Positions 25,921 through 34,167 of a stretch of DNA of 64,000 bases are shown in pieces. The DNA lies in contig JARYGU010000005.1 in NCBI GenBank assembly GCA_033795365.1, positions 124,001 to 188,000 on the forward strand, read 5' to 3'. The notes beneath the pieces were generated by a model. The model did not search any database. It was not told the DNA's origin and was given only the letters and a program-made list of their open reading frames with translations. The DNA is from JARYGU01 sp033795365. GTDB taxonomy: Bacteria > Pseudomonadota > Alphaproteobacteria > Rhizobiales > Rhizobiaceae. Made by a program: the position numbers and the translations under genes. The stretch's first letter is position 1, and every line of letters begins with the position of its first letter.

Positions 25921-28900
25921 TCATCCGGGCCGCTTGTTGCGTTTCAGCAACTCCGTAACGAGCTGGTCGTCGATTTCGCCCGTCTCCGGTTGCCCCACGG
26001 ATTTCTGGAACGCCTTGATGGCGGCGGTCGTCTTCTTGCCCATACGCCCGTCCGGCGTCCCCGCGTCGAAGCCGTTGTTGTTGAGGATCGCCTGGATGTT
26101 GCGGATCGCCTTTTCCATGTCGACTGTGGCGGTCTTGGTGCCGGTTCCCTGCCACTCGTCGGGCAGTTCGACGGAGTTGGCGCCCTCGTCCAGCGGCTGC
26201 GGCTTCCAGAGATCGAACCTGGCCTTGGCGCTCGAAAGCTGCTCCGGCGTCATGGCGTTGGCAACCTCGTCACGCTTCTGCGCGGCGTCCTGGTCTCCGT
26301 CGCGCGCAGCGATCGCAAACCATTTGTAGGACTCTTCCAGATCCTGCTTCACGCCGTTGCCGCGGGCATAGAGCACCGCGAGGTTGAACTGGCTGTCGCG
26401 CACGCCGAGCTCGGCCGCCATCTGGAACCACGTCGCGGCCTTTGCGAAATCCGCGCTGTCGCCGGTCGCAAGGAGCACGGCGAGATTGTGCATGGCGCTG
26501 GCATTGCCCTGTGCGGCCGCCTCTTCGTAAAGCGTCTTGGCCCTTGCGAGGTCGCGGGCGACACCCTGGCCCTTTTCATAGAGATTGGCGAGACGATACT
26601 GGGCCGGGGCGAAGCCGCGATCGGCGGAAAGCCCGTACCACTTCGCGGCTTGCGCGAAATCGCTCGTCACGCCGCGGCCGTCCGTATAGCGCGCGCCAAT
26701 CTCGAAGAGAGCGAGCCGGTCGCCTTCGCCTGCTGCCTTGGCGAGCGACGCGGGCGTCAGCGTCTCCGGCACGACGATCGCTGCGGTCTGCGTTCCCGCT
26801 GCGGACGTCGCAGCCGGTTCCCCGGTGCCGGCGTTCGAAGCGCCGTTTTGTGCGGCAGGAATCTCGCCTTGGCCGTCGGCGGGCGTATCCAGCGGCTCGA
26901 AGCCGGCGGTCGCCGCGCCGGCATCGGCCGGTCTCGTCAACTGCTCCGCGCCGGTCGCCGCGGCAAGAGGCGCGCCATCCATTCCGTCTTCTGCGGGCTG
27001 CGCCATCATATCGCCGGAGGCGCCGTTGCGCGGCGCGGCGACCACCGGCTGCGAAGGGGCGGCATCCGGATCGCCCGTTGCGGCGGAGCCGGTGAGAGCC
27101 GAGGCTTCACCCTGGCCCGTCGATGCCGCTTCGGGCGCTGAGGAATTGCTTGATGCTTGCTGTTGCCCGGTCATGGCGGCGCGCTCGGCGACGGCCGCCG
27201 ACGGCGCCTTGTCGCCGCGGACCAGCGTATTGACCAGCGGATAGGACATCATGGCGAGCAGCACCGCCCCGACGGCAAGCAGGATCGGCCGCCGATGCCT
27301 GCCGAACAGGGAACCGCGCGTCTTGCCGGTCGTCTTTTTCTCCGGCGCGACGCGGGAGAGGGAATCGGCCTCCTCGGCCGCCATGCGGGCGGCACGGCGG
27401 GCGGCGGCGATGAAGTCGCCCCGGTCGCCCTCCCCGGAAGAGCCTGCCGCATTCTGGCTCGCGCGCACGCGCTCCAGTATCTTGCGCACGTCCGGCACGC
27501 CCGAACCCGGCTCCAGAAGCTGGTTCGCCTCCTCGGGCGCAAGCTCGTCGCTGGGATCGATCGACGGCGCCGGGTCGATCTGCTGGCGCTCGGCTTCCAC
27601 CGGCGTCTCGCGCCGTCCGGGCACGAGACGCTTCGCCAAGCTGGAGATCAGGCTGCCCTTGGCAGGCACCTGCCTGGCCGCGGCTTCGCCGGGGCCGCCG
27701 GCCGCCGCATCGCCGGTCATCGCGGCGCTGCCTTCCGCCACCCTGGAAACCGCCCGCTCGGGCTCCTCCACCATCACGTCGGCGGAAGCCGTCATGGCAC
27801 GCTCGGCATTGCCGGCAAAATCTTCGTCCGCGAAGGGATATTCGTCGTCTCTTATGGAACGGATGCCCATCGCCGGCATCTCCGCCTTCGGCATGGCCGG
27901 CATTTCTCTCCGGGCGGGCGGGGCAATCTCCTGCGGAGCATCGAGCCGCTCGAGGCGGCCGGCGATCTGCACCAGCGTCTCGTGCAGGGCCTCGAAGGTT
28001 CGCGCGGTGCGCTCCTCGCCGGAGCGGGTCAGGTTTTCGAGCGCACGCAGGTCGTCGGCAAGGGCCGAAATCGCGGCCATGTCGGAAGACGCGCCGGAGC
28101 CGCCCCCGGCTGCGCCGTTGCGCTGATAGGCTTCCATCACCGCTTCCGCGGCCTGACGCGCCGCTTCCAGAATATATTCGTCGTTGGTCGCCATATGGTC
28201 TTCGATCGTCGCCATGCGGCTTTCGAAGTCGAACGGCAGCGCCGCCGGTGCGGGCGGCGGCGCGCTGATCAGCGTCGAGAGATGGGCGATCTGCGCTTCC
28301 AGCCCCCGCAGCGCCTCCTGGTCGCCCTCAGGCGCCGTGCGCGTCTCCTCGAGCCGCTCGGCGATCGCGGTCAGCCGGCCTTCGAGACGGCCGAAGCGGT
28401 CGTCGGCAAGATGCGGCGCGGGCAGCGTACCCATGTCGTCGATCCGGCGGGCGAGATATTCCAGTCGCTCGGTCAACGCATCGTTGACCACGCCGTGATC
28501 GAGCGCGTCGATCTTGCGGGAGATGTCGGTGAGATAGCCCGTCAGGTCCGGCGCCATGGCGGGGACCTGCGCCTGTCCCAGCATCTGCGAAAGCTGGTCG
28601 ATCCGCTCCTCGAGCCTGAGCGCCGCCTGTTCGCTCGTCAGCTCCTCGATCCGGGCGGCAAGCGCCTCGATGCGGGGGCCGATGCCGTTGTCATAGGCGG
28701 CGTGGCGCGCCATGTCGTCGATATGGGAAGCCAGGTCGGCGATGCGCGCCTCCAGACGCTGCATCATGGAAGTGTCGGCCGGAGCCGCATGGCCACGCCC
28801 GCTTGCCGCGATCGCACGGCTGATCTCGTCGAGGCGCGCGTCGAGCCCTTCTGAAACGCGAGGCAAGGCGCCGGTCGTCGGGCTGAACGCTGCGGCCGAG

Positions 28901-29755
28901 CGCTTCGACAGCCTGGGCCATCGCATGCAGCTTGCCTTCCAGGTCGCGGATCGCCGGCGTGGCGCTGACGGAATTGATCTGCTGCTTCAGCTCGTCGAGC
29001 CTGTAGGCGAGCGCGACCAGCTCGTCGTCCCGCCCCTGGTCGAAGGCGGTGAGCTTCTCTTCGACGCCGCTCCAGCGGTCCTCCATGCGGCGAACGGAGT
29101 CCTCGCGGGCCAGCCCGTCGAGCACGGAGCGCAGCTCGTCGAATTCGACGCGCAGGCTCTCGGTCTCCGATACGCCCGACTGGCGGCCGAGCTGGTTGAT
29201 GCTTTGGGCGAGGCGCTGCAGGTCGTCGCGCATGTCGTCGACGGGCGCGTGGGTCTCCGCGGCCTGCCGGATGCCGCGGATTTCCGAACGCAGCATGTTC
29301 ATTTCGCGCGAAAGCCCGTCGGAGATGTCCTGCTTGAGCTCCTGCCTAAGGTTCACCAGCGCCTGCGCGATATCCGCCGCGCTTTCGGAAGGTGCCGGCG
29401 CCGCAGGCGGCGCATGCCGTTCGCGCATGCCATAGGCCGCTTCGGCCTGTTGCGCCGCCGCGTGGCGGTCGGAGGGGAAAGCCCGGCGCTGGACGGAACG
29501 GTCACGCCCGGCCTCGAGCGCCCGCTGGCGCTGCATGATCTCGGACACCGGATCGTCCCGCAGCGGAATGTTGCGCGGTGGCTCGTAGCGCTGCATCTCG
29601 ACCCGCCCGAGCCGATCGTCGCCGCGGCCACGCGTGTCGCGCCCGCCTGCCATCAATCCCTCGATGCGCGCCTCCAGACCTTCTATCGTCCGGTTCAGCG
29701 CGTCGAGCGACGATCTTTCGCCGTGGCGTGTCGGGTTTGATCGCGATCCGTTCAT
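25921..29755 (-). pseudogene. podJ: PodJ-like polar organelle development protein, frameshifted
   Basis: Two overlapping frames make one protein of about 1,277 residues. The first (29755 down to about 28850) has long coiled coils after MNGSRSNPTRHGERSSLDAL; the second (about 28850 to 25921) continues the coiled coil, then has a transmembrane helix (RRPILLAVGAVLLAMMSYPL), SEL1 repeats (FEIGARYTDGRGV, QYRLANLYEKGQGVARDLAR) and a peptidoglycan-binding end (DGRMGKKTTAAIKAFQ). This is the PodJ layout of rhizobia and Caulobacter, a cell-pole scaffold. Frame 1 ends in QPDDRRLAS and frame 2 resumes at VSEGLDARLDEIS, so one extra base lies near 28845-28875. It may be a true mutation or a sequencing error. 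Confidence 0.8.
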
Positions 29756-30022
29756 CTTCTTCGCCTCGCTTCAGAGCCGGTCGGCTCTCGGGAGAACCCT
29801 TGCGTCGCGATTGCCGGAACGGCCGCGCCGCGTCACTCATCATATTCCGGCGTGAAGTGCCTGCCCGCGCCCCATGCCGTTCGAATTCGACTGTCGCAGC
29901 AAGCCGGCCGACGGTGCCCTGATCGGGACGTCTCCGGCGTTCGCCGCTGCGCAGGCATGAGCGGAGAACGATGATTCCTTAATGCCGCACCTGCCCTGCG
30001 CGCCACAATTCACGAAACGTGG

Positions 30023-30037
30023 TAAACAAGCCGTTAA
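30023..30037 (-). promoter_or_regulatory. CtrA-like box upstream of podJ
   Basis: On the minus strand the sequence is TTAA, seven bases, TTTA; the CtrA consensus is TTAA-N7-TTAA, so one base differs. It lies about 270 bases before the podJ-like start. Control of podJ by cell-cycle regulators is known in Caulobacter, but a single near-match in an AT-rich spot is weak evidence. Confidence 0.3.
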
Positions 30038-30199
30038 CCGGAGCCGAAATTTTTTAACGATTTGCTCATAGTCTGCGCAGCGAAAGCTTGCGGCGCTGCA
30101 TTTCGGCACAGCGGCAACGGCCGGTCCACGGACGAAAGACGAGCTTCGCGCTTCTCCCGCATGCGCCGCCCGGAGAAGAAAAAGTGCCGCTTCCGCGCT

Positions 30200-30225
30200 T
30201 TTTGACGTTTACGCAAACGTCAAAA
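30200..30225. promoter_or_regulatory. Operator-like palindrome upstream of the fatty-acid operon
   Basis: Two 11-base arms, TTTTGACGTTT and AAACGTCAAAA, are perfectly complementary around a 4-base centre ACGC. It ends 51 bases before the acyl-CoA dehydrogenase ATG. ACGT-centred palindromes of this type are described for regulators of fatty-acid and branched-chain acyl-CoA catabolism in proteobacteria (LiuR-like MerR proteins), which fits the operon; the regulator gene is not in the window. Confidence 0.65.
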
Positions 30226-30275
30226 TTTTATAGCATGTCCTGAGATGCCTTCGGACGACATGGTGAGGAGCCGCA

Positions 30276-32072
30276 ATGCCAGTCTACAAAGCCCCCGTGA
30301 ACGATACGCTTTTCGTCCTGAACGACGTGCTGGGCCTTGAACGCTACAACAACCTCCCCGGCTTCGCCGATGCGACACCGGACATGCTGGAGGCCATCCT
30401 CGGCGAGGCCGCGAAGGTCTCGGAGGAGATCCTCTTCCCGCTCAACTATTCCGGCGACCAGGAAGGCTGCCTGCGCCATGACGACGGCACGGTGACGACG
30501 CCGAAGGGCTTCAAGGACGCCTACAGGGCCTATTGCGAGGGCGGCTGGATCGGTCTGGCGGTGCCGGAGGAGTTCGGCGGTCAGGGCCTGCCCTACACGC
30601 TGCACGCCGCCGTCGGCGAATTCACGTCCACCGCCAACATGTCGCTGATGATGTATCCGGGCCTGACCCAGGGCGCGATCGCCGCGATCCTCGTCCACGG
30701 CTCGGACGAGCAGAAGCAGGCCTATCTGCCGAAGATGGTCGACGGCAGCTGGTCGGGCACGATGAACCTGACCGAACCCCATTGCGGCACGGACCTCGGC
30801 CTCCTGCGCACCAAGGCCGTTCCGCAGGGCGACGGCAGCTACAGGATCTCCGGCCAGAAGATCTTCATCTCCGCCGGCGAACACGACATGACCGACAATA
30901 TCGTGCATCTGGTGCTTGCCCGCATCGAGGGCGCGCCGGAAGGCACCAAGGGCATCTCGCTCTTCATCGTGCCGAAGTTCATCGTCAAGGAAGACGGCAC
31001 GCCGGGCGTGCGCAACGGCGTTTCCTGCGGCGCGATCGAGCACAAGATGGGCATCCACGGCAACGCCACCTGCGTCATGAATTACGACGAGGCCACCGGC
31101 TATCTCATCGGTGCGGAAAACCGCGGCCTCAATGCCATGTTCGTGATGATGAACGAGGCGCGCCTCGGCGTCGGCCTGCAGGGCCTTGCGATCGCCGAGA
31201 TCGCCTATCAGAATGCCGCCGCCTATGCCCGCGAGCGTCTGCAGGGCCGTTCGCTCTCCGGTCCCAAGAACCCGGACGGCAAGGCCGACCCGATCATCGT
31301 GCATCCGGACATCCGCCGCTCGCTGATGACGATCCGCGCCTTCAACGAGGCCGGTCGCGCCTTCCTGCTCTGGACGGCGCTGAAGTCCGACATCGCGCAT
31401 CGCTCCGAGGACGAGAAGGAGCGCCAGACCGCCGACGACATCCTCGGCCTCGTCACCCCGATCCTGAAGGGTGTGATGACCGACAAGGGGTTCGAGCACG
31501 CCGTCATGGCCCAGCAGGTCTTCGGCGGCCACGGCTATATCGAAGAGCATGGCATGAGCCAGTATGTGCGCGATGCGCGCATCGCCATGATCTACGAGGG
31601 TGCCAATGGCATCCAGGCGCTCGACCTCGTCGGCCGCAAGCTCGGCATGAACGGCGGACGCGCCGTCATGGCGCTCTTCAAGGAGATCGGCGATTTCTGC
31701 GAGGAGAACCGCGCCGACGAAAACCTCTCCTTCTTCACCAAGCACCTGAAGAAGGGCTTGAACGACGCCCAGGGCGCGACCATGTGGTTCATGCAGAACG
31801 CCATGGCCAAGCCCGACAATGCCGGGGCCGGCTCGACCGACTACATGCACCTCTTCGGCCTCGTCGTTCTCGGCTACATGTGGGCGAAGATCGCCAAGGC
31901 CGCCAACGAAGGCCTTGCCAACGGCGCCGGCGAGCGCGAGGATTTCCTGAAGAACAAGCTCGTCACCGCCCGTTTCTACATGGAGCGCATCATGCCCGAA
32001 ACGGCACTGCGCAAGACCCGCATCGAAACCGGCGCCGACACGATGATGGAGCTGGCCGCGGAGGCGTTTTGA
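30276..32072 (+). CDS. Acyl-CoA dehydrogenase with extended C-terminal domain
   Basis: A 598-residue FAD enzyme of the long FadE-like subgroup with a C-terminal extension. The N-terminal ACDH_N segment (VYKAPVNDTLFVLNDVLG), AVPEEFGGQGLP, TMNLTEPHCGTDLGLLRTKA (FAD/substrate binding), VFGGHGYIEEHGMSQYVRDA and the catalytic-Glu motif IYEGANGIQALDLVGRKL are all present. It introduces the first double bond in acyl-CoA beta-oxidation. It heads an operon that continues, after a mazEF insertion, with thiolase and a FadB-like enzyme. GGAG precedes the ATG. Confidence 0.92.
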   Translation: MPVYKAPVNDTLFVLNDVLGLERYNNLPGFADATPDMLEAILGEAAKVSEEILFPLNYSGDQEGCLRHDDGTVTTPKGFKDAYRAYCEGGWIGLAVPEEFGGQGLPYTLHAAVGEFTSTANMSLMMYPGLTQGAIAAILVHGSDEQKQAYLPKMVDGSWSGTMNLTEPHCGTDLGLLRTKAVPQGDGSYRISGQKIFISAGEHDMTDNIVHLVLARIEGAPEGTKGISLFIVPKFIVKEDGTPGVRNGVSCGAIEHKMGIHGNATCVMNYDEATGYLIGAENRGLNAMFVMMNEARLGVGLQGLAIAEIAYQNAAAYARERLQGRSLSGPKNPDGKADPIIVHPDIRRSLMTIRAFNEAGRAFLLWTALKSDIAHRSEDEKERQTADDILGLVTPILKGVMTDKGFEHAVMAQQVFGGHGYIEEHGMSQYVRDARIAMIYEGANGIQALDLVGRKLGMNGGRAVMALFKEIGDFCEENRADENLSFFTKHLKKGLNDAQGATMWFMQNAMAKPDNAGAGSTDYMHLFGLVVLGYMWAKIAKAANEGLANGAGEREDFLKNKLVTARFYMERIMPETALRKTRIETGADTMMELAAEAF

Positions 32073-32093
32073 GCAGATTGCTCGAAGAGCACG

Positions 32094-32117
32094 AAAGTTA
32101 TATATTCGTATAACTTT
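32094..32117. promoter_or_regulatory. Probable mazEF autoregulatory operator
   Basis: Two perfect 9-base arms, AAAGTTATA and TATAACTTT, separated by six bases, lie 14 bases before the antitoxin start. AT-rich dyads directly upstream of mazE are where MazE-MazF complexes normally bind. It also suggests that mazEF has its own promoter in the 59-base gap after the acyl-CoA dehydrogenase. Confidence 0.7.
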
Positions 32118-32131
32118 TGATGGAGGCGATG

Positions 32132-32389
32132 ATGGTGACTTCAACACTGCGCAATGTAGGCGGATCGGTTATGATGACCGTTCCCAAGCCTGTCCTCGAT
32201 GAACTGGGACTTCAGGCGAATACGAAACTCGAAGTGTCGGTGCAGGATGGGAAAATCGTCGCTGTTCCCCGCCAGCGCCCTAAATACACGCTCGAAGAAC
32301 TGCTGGCGCAATGCGATCTCGACGCTCCTTGGAGTGAAGAAGAACGCGAATGGATGGACACTCCCGCTGTCGGCAATGAGATCATCTGA
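32132..32389 (+). CDS. mazE: AbrB/MazE-type antitoxin
   Basis: An 85-residue protein. The N-terminal swapped-hairpin AbrB domain is visible as STLRNVGGSVMMTVPKPVLD and NTKLEVSVQDGKIVAVPRQ; the C-terminal part (KYTLEELLAQCDLDAPWSEE) is the acidic segment that wraps around and inhibits the toxin. ATG 32132 has GGAGG 5 bases before it; earlier in-frame ATGs at 32120 and 32129 are less well placed. Its stop overlaps the toxin ATG. It sits inside a fatty-acid oxidation operon. Confidence 0.9.
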   Translation: MVTSTLRNVGGSVMMTVPKPVLDELGLQANTKLEVSVQDGKIVAVPRQRPKYTLEELLAQCDLDAPWSEEEREWMDTPAVGNEII

Positions 32390-32718
32390 TGGACAGGGGC
32401 GATATCTGGTTTGCCGACCTGGAGCCGACTCGTGGCCGTGAGCAGGCGAAGGTGCGATATGTTCTTATCCTTTCGCCCCGTTCCTTCAACCAGCTCGGCA
32501 TCCAGATCATCGCACCGATCACCAGCGGCGGGGAGTTTGCGAGGGCCAAGGGTTTCACGGTTTCTCTATCGGGCGCCGGCACGGAAGCTACAGGCGTGGT
32601 CCTCTGCCATCAGATACGCACGATCGACATCAAGGCCCGAGGCGGCCGCTTTGTTGAGAAGGCCCCATCTTTCATCACTGAGGAAGCTCTGGCACGCGCT
32701 GCCGCCTTCTTCGAGTAA
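32389..32718 (+). CDS. mazF: MazF/PemK family mRNA interferase toxin
   Basis: A 109-residue endoribonuclease. The PemK fold signatures are RGDIWFADLEPTRGREQAKV near the N-terminus (with the active-site Arg region), ILSPRSFNQLGIQIIAPITS and VVLCHQIRTIDIKAR. It cleaves mRNA at short specific sequences when free of MazE, slowing growth. It overlaps mazE by one base and ends 45 bases before the thiolase gene, so thiolase and FadB-like enzymes may also be transcribed through it. Confidence 0.93.
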   Translation: MDRGDIWFADLEPTRGREQAKVRYVLILSPRSFNQLGIQIIAPITSGGEFARAKGFTVSLSGAGTEATGVVLCHQIRTIDIKARGGRFVEKAPSFITEEALARAAAFFE

Positions 32719-32763
32719 GTCGAACGGTTTGAAGAGCGGCAAGCCGCCAGGGAGAAGAGACCA

Positions 32764-33972
32764 ATGACCGAAGTCTTCATCTACGACCATGTGCGCACGC
32801 CGCGCGGGCGCGGCAAGAAGGATGGGTCCCTGCACGAGGTGCCGTCCGTGCGCCTTGCGGCGAAGGTGCTGGAAGCGATCCGCGACCGCAACGGGCTCGA
32901 CACGGAAAAGGTCGACGACATCGTCATGGGCTGCGTCGATCCGGTGATGGATGCTGGCTCCGTCATTCCCAAAGCCGCTGCCTTCGAGGCCGGCTACTCG
33001 ACCAGGGCGCCGGGAATGCAGATCTCGCGCTTCTGCGCCTCGGGCCTCGACGCCGTGAACTTCGGCGCGGCCAAGATCGCGCAAGGGGCCGACGACATCG
33101 TGATCGCCGGCGGCGTGGAATCGATGTCGCGCGTAGGCTTGGGCATGTCCGGCGGCTCCTGGTTCATGGACCCCTCGGTCAACTTCCCCGCCTATTTCAT
33201 GCCGCAGGGCGTCTCCGCCGATCTCATCGCCACGAAATACGGCTTTTCCCGCGACGACGTCGACGCCTATGCCGTCGAGAGCCAGAAGCGCGCGGCGAAC
33301 GCCTGGGAAAAAGGCTATTTCAAGAACTCCGTCATCCCGGTGAAGGACATCAACGGGCTGACCATCCTGGAGCGCGACGAGCACATGCGCCCGGGCACCG
33401 ACATGCAGGCGCTCGCCTCCCTCAACCCGTCCTTCCAGATGCCTGGCGAGATGGGCGGCTTCGAGGCCGTCGCCATCCAGGCGCATCCGGAGATCGAAGC
33501 GATCAACTACGTCCACCATGCCGGCAATTCGTCCGGCATCGTCGATGGTGCCGCCGGCGTGCTCCTCGGCTCGAAGGAAGGCGGCGCGATCCTCGGCAAG
33601 AAGGCCCGCGGCCGCATCAAGGCCTTCGCCAATATCGGCTCCGACCCGGCGCTCATGCTGACCGGCCCGGTGGACGTCACGGAAAAGCTCCTGAAGCGCA
33701 CCGGCATGCAGCTTTCCGACATCGATCTTTTCGAGCTCAACGAGGCGTTTGCCGCCGTCGTTCTGCGCTACATGCAGGCCTTCGACATCCCGCACGAGAA
33801 GATCAACGTCAACGGCGGCGCGATCGCCATGGGTCATCCGCTCGGCGCCACCGGCGCGATGATCCTCGGCACGGTGCTCGACGAGCTGGAACGCCGCGAC
33901 TTGGGCACCGCCCTCGTCACGCTCTGCATCGGCGCCGGCATGGGTACGGCGACGATCGTCGAGAGGGTTTGA
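32764..33972 (+). CDS. fadA: Acetyl-CoA C-acyltransferase (thiolase)
   Basis: A 402-residue thiolase. The nucleophile Cys91 lies in ISRFCASGLDAV, His358 in GGAIAMGHPLGATGA and the second active-site Cys388 in LCIGAGMGTATI, the three catalytic motifs of the family. It splits 3-ketoacyl-CoA to acetyl-CoA in beta-oxidation. GGGAGAAG precedes the ATG. With the dehydrogenase upstream and FadB-like enzyme downstream it completes one turn of the cycle. The fadA symbol reflects context; acetoacetyl-CoA thiolase activity cannot be excluded. Confidence 0.9.
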   Translation: MTEVFIYDHVRTPRGRGKKDGSLHEVPSVRLAAKVLEAIRDRNGLDTEKVDDIVMGCVDPVMDAGSVIPKAAAFEAGYSTRAPGMQISRFCASGLDAVNFGAAKIAQGADDIVIAGGVESMSRVGLGMSGGSWFMDPSVNFPAYFMPQGVSADLIATKYGFSRDDVDAYAVESQKRAANAWEKGYFKNSVIPVKDINGLTILERDEHMRPGTDMQALASLNPSFQMPGEMGGFEAVAIQAHPEIEAINYVHHAGNSSGIVDGAAGVLLGSKEGGAILGKKARGRIKAFANIGSDPALMLTGPVDVTEKLLKRTGMQLSDIDLFELNEAFAAVVLRYMQAFDIPHEKINVNGGAIAMGHPLGATGAMILGTVLDELERRDLGTALVTLCIGAGMGTATIVERV

Positions 33973-33993
33973 AGCGAAGAACGCACATGAAAA

Positions 33994-34122
33994 CCCCTCA
34001 CCCCGCCTCCGCTGCGCTCGGCGCTCCCTCTCCCCGCAAGCGGGGAGAGGGGGAACGGTGGCGTTGCGACATGTCCCTTCTCCCCGTTCACGGGGAGAAG
34101 GTGCCGGCAGGCGGATGAGGGG
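33994..34122. repeat. Rhizobial intergenic palindromic (RIME-like) element, copy A
   Basis: A 129-base element bounded by CCCCTCA and TGAGGGG, containing two strong hairpins: CCCTCTCCCCGC/GCGGGGAGAGGG (34026-34051) and CCTTCTCCCCG/CGGGGAGAAGG (34076-34101). The sequence class is typical of repeated intergenic mosaic elements of rhizobia. It lies between thiolase and the FadB-like gene and may change their relative expression. Confidence 0.8.
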
Positions 34123-34167
34123 CAACTGCTGCCCCGCCAAGAGATTTCAGGGAAGAGGAATCCCATC

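Larger units (their letters stand above)
29756..30275. other. Divergent intergenic region between podJ-like and beta-oxidation genes
   Basis: A 520-base gap without a credible gene. It holds the promoters of the podJ-like gene (minus) and the acyl-CoA dehydrogenase operon (plus). Visible elements are a 26-base dyad at 30200-30225, a CtrA-like TTAA-N7-TTTA on the minus strand at 30023-30037, and a GANTC methylation site near 29974. An 89-codon minus frame within it has no ribosome-binding site and unusual composition. Confidence 0.6.

Noticed and set aside
29840..30109. An 89-codon minus-strand frame in the podJ/fatty-acid intergenic region
   Set aside because: No ribosome-binding site, atypical composition, and it spans promoter-like and AT-rich sequence; no family is recognisable.
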